From Chaetomium olivaceum (lineage: Eukaryota > Ascomycota > Sordariomycetes > Sordariales > Chaetomiaceae), in the NCBI GenBank assembly GCA_039881045.1, contig JAYWVB010000059.1, forward strand, positions 62,001 to 126,000: a DNA stretch of 64,000 nucleotides, written 5' to 3'. Numbering within the stretch: the stretch's first letter is position 1; every line of letters starts with the position of its first letter. Both the position numbers and the translations under genes were made by a program. The notes under the pieces were generated by a model. That model had not been told where the DNA came from. It was given only the letters and a program-made list of their open reading frames with translations, and searched no databases. Of this stretch, positions 1-10,366 are shown one piece after another.

Positions 1-1
1 C

Positions 2-1387
2 TCGCACCGTACCCGGCTAATGGCAAGTGTCCTATTGGCCTGTTTCGATTCCTTCGTTGGCGACCATAGACAAGCCATTGTCCAAATCCAGACCGGGCTA
101 GGGTTACTGGAGCAGCTGCGTGCCGAGAGGAGGCGGGCCTTTCTCTCGTCGTCTGATGAGCCCGTGGAGGAGGAGCTCACACAAATGTTCACCCGGCTCG
201 CGATTCAAGCCAAATCCTACGATATGGCCTTCCACTTCCCCCAACCCTGGGTCGTGCGCCTAACATCGAGCCAGGGGCAAGACCCCGCCTCCCCTGCATC
301 GGATGCCGCGTCGCCAATAAGCATCAACCAGGATCCCTTCCCGGACCGCTTCGCATCCGTCATGGAAGCCCGACTGGCCTGGGACAAGCTCTGCGAGCGC
401 ATCTTCCGCTTCACCGAGACCATGTTCGCCCACGCCCAGAACGGCGTCATGGGCGTCCTACCCACGTCGCTACAACACTACGGCATCTCCTTCAAGAAGG
501 ATATCGAGGCCTGGTCCCAGGCGTTTGACCCCATCCTCGCATCGAGGACAGCCCCCGGCGTGAGCAGCCAGGAGAAGGCCGCCATTGCGGTGCTCAAGAT
601 GTTCCAGATCATGAGCAAAATTCTTTTTCTTATGACCTTCAGCGACAGCGAGATGCATTTTGACAACTTTACCCCTTACTTTAAGGGTATCATCGACCTC
701 GCTCTCGAGGTAGTTGGCGACGAGGAACGGAGAGCAGCGGCGAGGCGGTGCCCGGACGCGGCATTTTGCCGTCACCAAGAACGCTGCGAGCCCGACATCT
801 TTGGCGGCCACGAGTACGCCGCTCGCCACATCAAGCCCAGCTTCAGTGCCGACCTGGGCATTGTCCCGCCGCTGTATGTTGTCGCCACCAAGTGCCGCGA
901 ACCGCATATCCGTCGGCAGGCTATCCAGCTCCTGCGGAGTAGTGCCCGTAGGGAGGGCATGTGGGACAGCGAGCTGACCGCCCGTATCGGCATCTGGATT
1001 GCCGAGATTGAAGAGGAGGACGTCGACCTATTTGGAGGCGGCTACGGCAACAACATCCCCACGCCCGGGTCCAGCCCCGTCCAGACTCATTCTCACCCGA
1101 CCACCGGCGGCGACAGCCCTCAGTCCCAAGCGCACTCGGATTACGGCAACGGCCGCTGGGAAAAGTCCATGTCCCCCGGCGCAAGCTCAACCCGCACCTC
1201 CTTCTCCTCCCTTCGCTCCCCGGAGCAACAACGCAAGACGATACCCATCCCCGAGGAGAAGCGGGTTATGGTTAGGGCCGTCGAGTTCGACCTGCGCGAG
1301 CGTTCCGCCGTGATCCAGCTTGGTTCAAGGAACCTCAAGACGGGAACGCCGGACTTGAAGACGAAAGTGACCAAGATTACGTGGTAG
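2..1387 (+). CDS. Zn2Cys6-type transcription factor, 3' part (5' end outside the window)
   Basis: The frame is open from base 2 and ends at TAG 1385-1387, so the gene begins upstream of the window. The first ATG at 20 is probably internal. What remains is a helical segment typical of the C-terminal half of fungal Zn(II)2Cys6 regulators. It opens with residues like LACFDSFVGDHRQAIVQI and runs on with conserved stretches around the motif AWDKLCERIFRFTE. A low-complexity Ser/Pro/Gly region follows (roughly 1060-1230), then a short basic tail. The DNA-binding cluster would lie in the missing N-terminal part, so the target pathway cannot be read here. The family is assigned from the overall pattern of the regulatory half. 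Another large helical fungal protein is possible but less likely. Confidence 0.7.
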   Translation, partial: SHRTRLMASVLLACFDSFVGDHRQAIVQIQTGLGLLEQLRAERRRAFLSSSDEPVEEELTQMFTRLAIQAKSYDMAFHFPQPWVVRLTSSQGQDPASPASDAASPISINQDPFPDRFASVMEARLAWDKLCERIFRFTETMFAHAQNGVMGVLPTSLQHYGISFKKDIEAWSQAFDPILASRTAPGVSSQEKAAIAVLKMFQIMSKILFLMTFSDSEMHFDNFTPYFKGIIDLALEVVGDEERRAAARRCPDAAFCRHQERCEPDIFGGHEYAARHIKPSFSADLGIVPPLYVVATKCREPHIRRQAIQLLRSSARREGMWDSELTARIGIWIAEIEEEDVDLFGGGYGNNIPTPGSSPVQTHSHPTTGGDSPQSQAHSDYGNGRWEKSMSPGASSTRTSFSSLRSPEQQRKTIPIPEEKRVMVRAVEFDLRERSAVIQLGSRNLKTGTPDLKTKVTKITW

Positions 1388-2895
1388 CGGCGGGCTATCA
1401 TCATCCACCGTTCTGTTCTTTGTTGATATTGACTTTTTATGCTTCAACCTTTTTTTCTCATATACCCAAAGATGGTGGATATTGGGGTTGGGGACGAGGG
1501 CGGGCTGTATCGGGCCTGGATTTGCCTTTACACCTTGTTTCCCGCATACGCAAGAAATCAGCACGTTTAGATTGCTTGAGTTCTAACAACAAAAAGTGGC
1601 TGCTCAGCCCAAAACTACCTACACAAACTAAAACGAGCTTGGATCTCGGTTGGGTAGCTTCACTTCAATTTCTTTTTTTTTTCTATCTGTGGTTGCGCAT
1701 TACGAGTAAAACTTGAGAGCAGAGCTGGCGAGTGTCGTCCCTTCTCTAGACGGATCTGGAATCTGGGCAGAATGGAACGAGAGATCGATCATCAAGCAGG
1801 GGCGTGGGGACGGCGTGGGATGGCGTTCGGCACGTTGCATCACGCAAACCGATGCACGAGTTGCCGCGCAAGGGAAGGAGGAGGGGTTTTGGACTCTGGA
1901 AAGAAGAAAACCTTGTTTGGGAGCAATCCTCGGGAAATGAATATAGTGTGTAATGGAAGCAAATAAAGCAATCCCTAGTCCCCTCACCAGTTTCTATCTA
2001 CAGAACCTTTGGCTCTCCATCTCCACGGCGTCTCGTCACTCGCTTCACCCGTCCATGCCGCTGTGACCCAACCGAGCCAGCCAACAAAGAACATGAGACT
2101 GTCATTGCGGAGCGAAAACGTCCCGTCGTTGTCAGGCCGCGTGTCATTCATACAGAACTAGCCCAATGATATGGTATATTGCCCAGCCTTTAGTAGACCA
2201 ACAAGGCTCTCCACCGGCGTCCATGTTGGTCGGCCAACCGGGGTATACCAGCACACATCCTTGCAAAGGCAATCTTCTCACATGGAAGCTCTTCGCAAAT
2301 TCCAGTAGATATTTTATGTCTTCTGTCTAACAACCACTCTTCATATTTCTCTAGTTTCATTACCTTATCAAACAAACCATGAGAACCACACTACCACAAC
2401 CCACACATCAAGTCAAACTTCATCGTGGATGGGGCCATCTCATCTCGTCTCATTGATCATCAATCTTCGTACTCGTAAAAAGAATGACCACTAACTCAAA
2501 CTCCTCCATCAACCTCTCTCTCTTTATTTAGTGTTCCGAATTTAGCCAACCCCCCAATCCATCACCCCGATCCATCCCACCAATCCACCCCCTTTCCCTC
2601 CGTTCCGTCCGTCCCTAAACCACCCCAACTCACTCACCACCACCACCACCCACCAAACCGCAAAAACAAAAGGAGAAGAAAGAGCATGTTCACGCGACAC
2701 CCAAACGCCCCTTCATGATATGATGTGATATAATATGACGCGCAGAAAAAAACAAAACGAAAACAAAGGAAAAGAAAGATCCAAAGCCTAACCTAACCCA
2801 TCCCTTCATTCCCCCCACCCCAAGGCGGGAAGAAGAAGAAGGACAGAAGGAAGGAAGGCATGAATACAAGGAGGAAGAAGGTGGAAGAAGAAGAT
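1388..2895. other. Intergenic region between two convergent genes
   Basis: This 1.5-kb stretch holds the 3' flanks of the regulator on the left and the J-protein gene on the right. I see poly-T and CA/CT-rich runs (for example 1665-1682 and 2600-2660) consistent with 3' UTR sequence. I found no convincing coding sequence, RNA gene or mobile element. Confidence 0.5.
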
Positions 2896-4175
2896 TTACA
2901 AAATCTCCTTCAACGCCGCCTTCTGCGTGGGGCTCAGCGTCATGGGGAAGCGCACCCGGTACTTGACGACAAAGTTCCCGCGCTGGCCGGGCTTTTTGGA
3001 GATGGGCATGCCGAGGCCCGGGTAGATGTCGGAGGACTCGGGTTGGGTGGGGCCGCCCTTGTCGAGGTGCAGGTTCTTGCCGTCGATGGTGGTGACGGTG
3101 CGCTTCCAGCCCGTCAGGGCCTCGACGAGCTCGAGGTCGACCGTGTGCACGATGTCGTCGCCGTCGCGGGTGAAGAGCGCGTGTGGTTTCTGGGAAGAGG
3201 GGGTGGCGGGTTAGTATGTGTGGCATGATGGATAATGGGGGTGGGGGTGAGAGCTTACCTCTTCAACGATAAACACTAGATCCTGCTGGCCGCCTTCCTC
3301 CTGGTCACCAACGCCCTTGAAGCGGATCTTGCTCCCCTTCTTGAGACCGGGCTTGATGGGCACCTCTAGAACGGTATCCGTGGTGGTGCGCTTGCCATTC
3401 TCGTCAAACATCTTGCGCTTGATCTTCATCTTCTTGGTGACGCCGGCGAACAGGTCCTCGAGCGACAGCGGCAGCGGCCGCTCGACCGTCGTCACCTCGG
3501 GCGTGGGCGCGCGCGGGGGCCGCATGCCCTCGCCGAAGGAACTCCGCATGCGTCGCCCGCCGCCGCCACCGCCGCCGCCAGAGCCCGAGGACGCGGCCGA
3601 CCGCGCCCCGCTGAAGATCTCTTCGAAGATGTCGCTCCCCAGGCCGCTGTCGCGGAAGGTGTTGCGGAAGAGGTCGTCGGGGTCGGTGAAGTTGTAGTAG
3701 GCGCGCCCACCGCCTGCCCCGGGGCCAGCGCTGGCGAAGAAGGACGAGAACCCATCGGGCATGCCGCCGGCGCCAGCCCCCCCGGCGCTAGCGAAGGGGT
3801 TCGGGCCGCCGGTGCTCTCTGGCTGCGGGACGCCACCGCGCAGGATGTATTCGAGCCCAAACTGATCATAGACCTTGCGCTTGTCCGGGTCGGACAGGAT
3901 CTCGTAGGCTTGGGAGCACTCCTTGAACTTTTCGGCGGCGTCCGGGTTGTCCTTGTTCTTGTCGGGGTGCCATTTTAGGGCTGCTTTCCTGCTTGAGGGT
4001 TAGCAGTGGGGTCGGGACAGGATGATGACGATGGCGATGGTGTTGGGAGGGAAGAGAAGGCGGGGGTGAAGCGGGAATGGGGGCGGTGAACTTACCTGTA
4101 TGCCTTCTTGACCTCGTCTGCCGTAGCGTTGGGGCTAATGTTCAACTGGTCGTAGAGCTTCGTTTCCTTGACCAT
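2896..4175 (-). CDS. sis1: Type II (class B) J-domain co-chaperone, Sis1/DNAJB type
   Basis: The gene has three exons: 4175-4096, 3988-3259 and 3189-2896. They are joined by introns with GTAAG donors and CAG acceptors and encode 367 residues. The protein starts MVKETKLYDQLN, and the J-domain spans about residues 4-70 with the Hsp70-activating HPD tripeptide at 34-36. A Gly/Phe-rich linker (about 74-190, including a poly-Gly run) follows, then the two beta-barrel substrate-binding domains. There is no CxxCxGxG zinc module, which separates it from Ydj1-type proteins. Class B J-proteins deliver clients to cytosolic and nuclear Hsp70; Sis1 itself is essential in yeast. The length is close to yeast Sis1 (352 aa). 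The exact ortholog (Sis1 versus a paralog such as S. pombe psi1) is inferred. Confidence 0.88.
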
Positions 4176-4990
4176 CTTGGGTGGTTTCTTGCAACGGCGA
4201 GGTTTGTCTTGGGCGAGATGGCTGGGTGTTTCGTCGCCGGGTTGTTGCTGGCACTATTCTTGCGGGAGGTTCTAGGAGTAGGTCGGGGTCATGCGTGGAG
4301 TGAGGTGTCCTGCGTCTGTCTGGCGGGTCGGGTCGCAGCAAGCTGCAGGTGAGCTGTCGATGTCGAATTGGAAGGTCCTAAGTGTGGAGAGGTGATCTAG
4401 CTGCTGCACGTCGCTCGTCGTGCGGCGAATAGCCGGTATCGCTCGAGGCGAGGGTCTAGGTCTAGTCTTGAGTTTCGTGGGGTTTCGATTTCCAAGCGGC
4501 CACGACACTCGGCTCGATCTCAGGTTGCGAAAAAAAAGGTGAGAAGGGTTATGGTTGTGAATGTTGGAAGGGGCTATCACTGGCACGGCTGGAGGCGAAC
4601 GGCGAGGCTTCGAGCTTCAGGTGCCTTGGCAGATGTCGTGTGCCCTCGTCGCTTGTGGAAGATTCGATACCGCCTATGACGCACTGTAGTGCAGTGCTCG
4701 GGGTCGCTCTCGCTCGGGCTGTCAAAAGCTCACTTCTAGTGCCCGTACAGCTATGTCCGAGACCTCAGTTTAAATTCACAGGTCTGAGGCCTGTATCATG
4801 GTAAATAATGTATAAAGGTTCTTTGTAGATATTTTCGGGACAAGTTCTGTTGTTTCCCAAGGCATCAAAGACACTGCAAATGATTTGAACGTTACCAAGT
4901 TACCCCGTAACCCCGTTACCCCGTTCCCTTTTGTCTTGTCTCTCTTGCCCCTCGGCACCCCACGAAAGCGGTGAATCAGAAGGGCCAAGC
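4176..4990. other. Upstream region of the J-protein gene
   Basis: No gene is visible here. The stretch should contain the promoter and 5' UTR of the J-protein gene. A GAAgaTTC pair at 4658-4665 matches half of a heat-shock element (inverted nGAAn units), and TTC/GAA-rich sequence occurs near 4600-4620. I do not see a full three-unit element, so heat-shock control is only suggested by the gene's function. Confidence 0.35.
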
Positions 4991-5315
4991 TGTTGGGTGG
5001 GGGTGGGGAATAAGTGGAGCCTGTACGTCCTTCAGCGCTTGTCTCGCCTCGACCCCTCCCACAGAAGAGACGGGGAATGAGGGGGATTCCTCGAACCGAG
5101 TCTCATGTTCGGTTGAAAGTATCAACTCTTTAATCCCTATGCAATTAGTAATTAGACCCTTTTCTCTAAACTACCTATGCTCCTTTCGATCAGTTCGTTA
5201 TTTTACTATCCTTCACTATCTTTAATATGGCTCTGCTTCTGTCATTCAATCATTCTAGGCACATCCTCGTGTTACTGTGACTTCGTACATGGAGAGGATT
5301 TAATCACCGCTAACA
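4991..5315 (+). mobile_element. Probable 5' LTR of a decayed LTR retrotransposon (Copia-like)
   Basis: The segment begins TGTTGG and ends CTAACA, giving the TGTT...AACA inverted ends typical of retroviral-type LTRs, and is about 325 bp long. The 3' boundary is followed at once by TGGTGGTCAGAGCAG (5316-5330). That resembles the TGG(T/N)-type primer-binding site of Copia elements, which are commonly primed by initiator tRNA-Met. The 3' half of the LTR is clearly AT-richer than the surrounding genes. No matching second LTR, gag or pol frame was found downstream, so the element is truncated. No target-site duplication can be tested because the other end is missing. The call rests on ends and primer-site position, not on a database match. 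Confidence 0.5.
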
Positions 5316-6206
5316 TGGTGGTCAGAGCAGATGTGATTTACATCTGAACACAACCTACACTAAAGGCAACTCTCAGACCCCGGGCATCATCACCCCTCAG
5401 CCTCAGACAGAAGGTAGCCTGACCTCCTCTTGATCCAACGTCACAGACGAGGTGGAGCGCTGGGCTAGCGGGTTGCTGGGTGGCTATAGCGGAAGCGGCG
5501 CCATGGGCGTCTTAGCAATGATAGCCGGCGATAGCACAACTTGCGCGTAGATGTTGACGGCCATCTTGACCGCTGACCGCATGAACTGCGCTGGCTCAAG
5601 ATTGGTACGCGATCCTCTACGAGTAGTAGTCAAAAGTTTCTCTGGCGGCGAATGACGGTGGTCGTGGTGTAGCAGTGCGTAAGCCATATGATACGGTCAT
5701 TATTCTCGCAGAGCTCACCGGCGACACATGCTAGGCCGAACCTAGCGCTAACACCTTCGGTGATTTCGCCGATGAAATCATCAACCGGACCACTGCATCT
5801 GATCTCCTTAACGTGATCCCGACCGGGTAGTTGGTAAATCCCCCGCGGACTGACAAGACAGCGTCACTAGAAAGGAGCTACCACGGCGAGACTTGGGAGG
5901 GGACCGGTGTATCGCTGGCATGGTGGTGGCCTTAAGCGGCGAAGAACACAGCTGGATGCCGTCTTCAACTCCTTGAATTTGCCCGCGGCGGTTTCCTGCT
6001 CGGTGGTGTTGGTTCCGAGTCTAATAATCGAGGGCTAGATCAGCATCGTCTGTGACCTTGGGGTGCACCATGATGTTGCTATCTTCATCATATTAAACGG
6101 CCGTTCGAGGTAGTTCTAGCGGCCGAGGGCGATCAAGCACTGCTCAAAGACAGGCTGAGATGTCATTGGGAGATATGGCTCCGGTACTTCACAGCGGCGC
6201 AGAATC
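5316..6206. pseudogene. Degenerate region after the LTR, with scraps of coding-like sequence
   Basis: This 0.9 kb lies between the LTR and the DUF6454-like gene. It begins with the putative primer-binding site. Two stretches look like broken coding sequence. A minus-strand run of about 5484-5610 reads FMRSAVKMAVNIYAQVV in GC-ending codons. A plus-strand run of about 5700-5860 reads FGDFADEIINRTTASDLL but is interrupted by two in-frame stops. I cannot assign either to a family. They may be internal retroelement remnants or relics of a lost gene. No intact frame remains. Confidence 0.3.
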
Positions 6207-7346
6207 TCACGCGGGCCCAGCAGGCTCATAAACGTAGAGCGTCGAGTTCCGTTCATCAGGCAAAAAGAACAACCGCAGCTTGCCGCCGACGATGGCGACG
6301 TCCATCGGGTTCTTCGTGACCAGCACGCCGTGGTCGGACACCATGGTCAGCGGCACTTCATACAGCGGGACCATGGACCGCATGTCGACCAGGGCCAAGC
6401 CACCGATGGTCGTGCCATAGAGGTTCGTGATACCAGAGCACAGCATGACAGGGCGGAACCCGCATCGCTGAGAGTGACCTAGAAACTTGCAGTCCTGGTA
6501 GTCGGTGTAGTGGCTAGGATTCTTGATCACGGCTCGCGGAGCCGTGAATGCAGGCGGGACGGCGGGCTTGTAGTTCAAGTTCCAGAGCGACGCGCTGCGG
6601 GCGCCCCAGTTGAGAGTCAGAATGTCCCCGGTGGAGAGGTCGTGGACCACGGCTCCCATGTGGTCAGCGATGCGAAGTATGGGCTCCGGGTGCAGGGTGT
6701 CCGGGCGCATCCGGACGAGGGTGGTGGTCGAGTTGGGGCGGTACTGGGCCAGGGTGGTCCATATGTATGTCCCGTCGTATTCGATGCCGCCGCCGTGGTA
6801 CTCAAGCGCCCCGGGCTCCGTGATCACGGCGTCCGCAAGGCGTCGGCCGTTTCCGTCGAAGACGAGCATATGAGCAAACCCCTCTCCGTGGGTGTCTGCC
6901 GCCCTCGGAACGGTCCATTCGCCGGCAGACACGAAATACCGGACGCCATCTACGTCGTCAACTGAGCTGTCTGCTATGTACGCGATACCCTCCGGCTCGA
7001 AGCTGTCTCCCTCAAACTGGACCTGCTGGGCAAGATGCCATTCTGTCGACCGATCGAGTTCAACAAACTGGCGAATAATCTCCTCGCCCCGGGAGGAAGC
7101 GGCCGGCGGAGGAAGAGAAGGCGGTGCAATGGGGATTTCAGGTTGATACAGTGTGACGTTGGCGACAGCCGGAACGGCAGGAGTGACCGAGGAAAGTAGA
7201 GCCAGCAACGCCGACGCGTTGACGATCTTGTTGCTTGGTGATCCCAGCACCCATTGCTCCGACGCGGCGGGCAGGGCGGCCAACACGTCTCGGATCCCGT
7301 CGGCTAGGGATGTGAATGTCATCATTGCGTTGAGAATTACGCGCAC
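6207..7346 (-). CDS. DUF6454-like beta-propeller protein, possibly secreted
   Basis: Single exon, 379 residues from the first ATG. From about residue 88 onward the protein has strand-turn repeats characteristic of six-bladed propeller-like families. Recognisable segments include FEPEGIAYI, HGGGIEYDGTYIWTTLAQYRP, DHMGAVVHDLSTGDILTLNWG and SHYTDYQDCKFLG. This pattern fits a fungal and bacterial family of unknown function (DUF6454), by recollection of its motifs rather than by search. A hydrophobic run at about residues 43-61 (ASALLALLSSVTPAVPA) looks like a signal peptide core but sits too far from the first Met. Either the true start is elsewhere or the N-terminus is altered. The gene diverges from grg-1 across 2.25 kb. 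No function should be inferred beyond a propeller-type fold. Confidence 0.65.
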   Translation of the reverse strand: MRVILNAMMTFTSLADGIRDVLAALPAASEQWVLGSPSNKIVNASALLALLSSVTPAVPAVANVTLYQPEIPIAPPSLPPPAASSRGEEIIRQFVELDRSTEWHLAQQVQFEGDSFEPEGIAYIADSSVDDVDGVRYFVSAGEWTVPRAADTHGEGFAHMLVFDGNGRRLADAVITEPGALEYHGGGIEYDGTYIWTTLAQYRPNSTTTLVRMRPDTLHPEPILRIADHMGAVVHDLSTGDILTLNWGARSASLWNLNYKPAVPPAFTAPRAVIKNPSHYTDYQDCKFLGHSQRCGFRPVMLCSGITNLYGTTIGGLALVDMRSMVPLYEVPLTMVSDHGVLVTKNPMDVAIVGGKLRLFFLPDERNSTLYVYEPAGPA

Positions 7347-9597
7347 GTGGTTTGTTCAATTTGAGACAAAATCGGATAATTGCGCTTGATTAATCTGGTC
7401 AATTCTCTTTCAGACGGAAACCACGATGGGTTCCAGAAAAGTATGGGCCGACCCACTCTAGCTCTTTGGAACTGATCCTTCTTCTATGACTGCAATCAAC
7501 TATTTCTCTGAACAATCGAGTAAACACACGAACTGACTCAAACCCCGATCTACATACAATTTTCGAATTTTCAGATCGGGCTTCCATCATGGAAGGCTTC
7601 TCAAAAATAAGAAAAGAAACAGGGAACGAAAGGTGGAAGGTGGGAACAGCCAAGCCGTCTCTCAGCCGATCTCAACCGAGGGTCATCCGGTCTTGGCATT
7701 TCCGAGATTGCCGTCTCCGGCCTGTGGCATCAATTCCGGGGCCCACTTTACCCCGGAATAGAACGGCATGACCCGCAAAGCTACTCCGGGTCTCAATGCT
7801 CGAGTATTGTCATGAATAAAGAGTGGCAGTGCATAGTGGTATACTTTTCTTTTCTAGCAGTGGACTTTTGTCTGCCATATTTACTACGACGCAAGGTGGG
7901 AGTGAATTTTGATGCTCGCGGTTGCGGATGCACACCATCCGGCCAGCATTCACAGCAGATCCGGAGAGGTACGAATATCCTCTTATTTAGTATTTACTAT
8001 AACCAGGCATCAAAGCCCTGTCCCTTTGTTTCGGGGGCTCAATCTCGACGGAAAGGACTGTGCGCCGCTTCGCGCCGTCGTCATCCTCGTCGTACCGCCC
8101 TCGGCTTCCACTGTCAAAAGTCTCGAGTGAAACAGAATCCCAATGCCATTTTGTCTTTAATATCCGGTCATGTCCCTTCTGTCCTCCATACCTCGTAAGC
8201 TAAATAAGGCTGCTGGCTGTGGTTTGAGGCTTCGAGAAGCTGCCTTTGCTGTAATACCCTCGGCTCAGTTGGCCTAGCACAAAGCCCTCAGCCGGACACA
8301 ATGCCACGAGGATTACGACTCAGTGACAGGGAGGCAGCCCGAGATGAAACAGGAACGGACACATGGCCAGTCCCCCGTAACACACCACTTTTGTTTACGG
8401 GCTTAGGATATTCTATTCCCCTTTGCCACCACCAAGTCTGTATGTATAAGGCCGCATCATCGGCTGAGGGCACGCGGAACCAGCACTACGGACCTTGCAC
8501 ACTGTGGTACCAAGGAAACAAGCAATCGGATCATGGCGAGCTCCGATGTTGGGCAAGAACGGGCCGGTGGGCAGTCTGAGATTACGCAATATGTGGAACT
8601 GTAAAAGGCGAAAAAGGACGAACACCGTGGCCGCCGCACAAACGGTCATGAGATGTGCCGCGGTCAGCCTCGGGTGGTTGAGGCAACAAGCTGTGGATAT
8701 GGAGACGGTGACATCCGCCAATATCGAGGTTTTGTTTGCCTCTTCCAAGTGTTCTCAGGGGTTCTTAGAGGGATGTTGCCCGGTTACTTTCGGGTTGCGC
8801 ATCACATGTGAGGTGGTGAGGTTGTAATACGACCAAAAAGAAAACGTCCGTCGCGGCCCGTCGCGCGGATACTGTTGCATCACGCCAGATCATTGCAGGT
8901 CCCATGGTGTAGTGTAGATTTGCGCCACAGCCGCAATGGTTCTCAACCCAAGTGAGCGGTATCTTGGTGTGGCAGTGTGGGATGGTTGCGGTTGGTGTGG
9001 TTGGTGTGGTTGGTTGTTCGAGTTGACGAGATGGCGTCAGTCTGCAGGGGAAACTGGCCAGATTAACCAATCACATCTCCTCCCCTGGCGTAAAAAGCCC
9101 CCACATTGCGTCACTTTTTCCGTTTCGGGAGCTGAAGACCGGAGAGTCGCGTCCGGTTGAATGCCGGTTGTGGCCCCACCTACAGACGTCATCTATAGGC
9201 TTCATGTTAGATGGCGGACTAAGTCAGGAAGGGGCGATAATCGAAGCTTGAACTTGGAAGTAACCACATGAACCAATCACTCCACCGAGTCAATGCAAGT
9301 CGCAGACTTCATCCATCAGACGCCTTTCAACGTGCTTGTATGACGTCGTTGATTGTACACCACGCGCACGCAATCACCCCTCTTTCCATGTGAACATGGC
9401 TCGAACGTGACTTTGTACGGGGAGGAACCCAGGCTCAAGGGGGAAGCAATTGTCTATATAACATCCCTCCTCCCACCACTCAACCCGTCCCTCTTTCTTC
9501 ATCACCATCATCACAAACATCCAACTCCAACCTTCTCAAACAAACAATCACATCTTTCTACACAAACCAGTCTTCAAAGACCCCAAACTCAACCAAA
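7347..9597. other. Shared upstream region of the DUF6454-like gene and grg-1
   Basis: This is a 2.25-kb divergent intergenic region with no convincing coding sequence. The right-hand 600 bp is promoter-like. It has stress-response-type CCCCT/AGGGG pentamers at 9082-9086, 9230-9234 (reverse) and 9377-9381, CCAAT-type motifs near 9067 and 9275, and a TATA box at 9455. A GGTTG-rich direct repeat (TGGTTGCGGTTGGTGTGGTTGG-like) lies at about 8983-9015. The left-hand part shows nothing specific. Confidence 0.45.
9455..9461 (+). promoter_or_regulatory. TATA box of grg-1
   Basis: The heptamer TATATAA lies 137 bp upstream of the grg-1 ATG. It is followed by a long CT/CA-rich leader (9466-9594) with no ATG, as expected for a strongly and conditionally transcribed gene. 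This assignment is from sequence and spacing only. Confidence 0.6.
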
Positions 9598-9880
9598 ATG
9601 GATACCATCAAGCAGGCCGGCAACTACGTCTCGGACAAGATCCAGGGCACTGGCCACGAGGCTTCCAAGGAGGCCAACAAAGACGTCGCCAAGGACAACA
9701 ACGCCGGCGTCGGCACTCGGTAAGCTTTCTCTCCCTCTCCCAGTGAGCTCTTCAATTTGACCACCGATTCTAACACCATCAAACAGCCTCCAAGCCGCCG
9801 GTGACGCCGTCTCGGACAAGGCCAAGGAGCACAAGTACGACGCTTCGGCTGAGGCCAACAAGCAGGCCGCCACCCACTAA
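9598..9880 (+). CDS. grg-1: GRG-1/CCG-1 glucose-repressible, clock-controlled small protein
   Basis: Two exons, 9598-9719 and 9787-9880, with a 67-nt intron (GTAAGC...ACAG), encode 71 residues, the same length as Neurospora GRG-1/CCG-1. The protein starts MDTIKQAGNYVSDKIQG and is dominated by Lys, Ala, Asp and Asn in an amphipathic hydrophilic pattern (ASKEANKDVAKD, ending EANKQAATH). It has no Cys or Trp and resembles a stress-type disordered protein. In Neurospora the gene is strongly induced by glucose starvation and is clock-controlled, but its biochemical role is not settled. Codons are almost all C- or G-ending, as in highly expressed fungal genes. The TATA box and stress-type pentamers upstream fit that expression pattern. 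The ATG context AACCAAAATGG is good. Confidence 0.9.
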
Positions 9881-10366
9881 ATTCGCCAACTTTCCTGGAA
9901 GATCTCAGTCTTCTCTTTCCGCTCGCCAAACCAAAACCAGTCACGGTTCAGATTTCGCCATCACGATGATTTCGATCGGGCTTGATTTGAGGGAGAGGGG
10001 AGGAAGTAGGGACAGGCGTTGCTTTGGAGCATGGGAGGGATAGGTCTATTTACAGGCTCCCACCATCATCCCCTTGGTTTCTTCTCTTTTTTTCTGTTCA
10101 GGTTTTCGGGCTGGGAGAGAGGAAAGGATCGCGATTACCATCACAATACCCCCTAAGAGCAAACTGGCTTTTTAGCTAGGTAGAAATCGATATTCGCTGT
10201 CAACCAATGCTTATGGAGTGCCTTGAACATGCTGTGATTTGTGACATATTTTGCCTTAATTCTTTCTTTTTGCTCTTTTTCCAGTTTTTCCTGCTTGCCT
10301 CTTGAAGACATAAAAAGTTTTAATGTACAGATTAGGAAAGATATTACAGCATGGACAACCCCCCGA
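9881..10366. other. 3' flanks of convergent grg-1 and the 1204-residue gene
   Basis: This is 0.49 kb of 3' UTR-type sequence with T-rich tracts at about 10081-10095 and 10255-10290. No further gene was seen. Confidence 0.5.
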
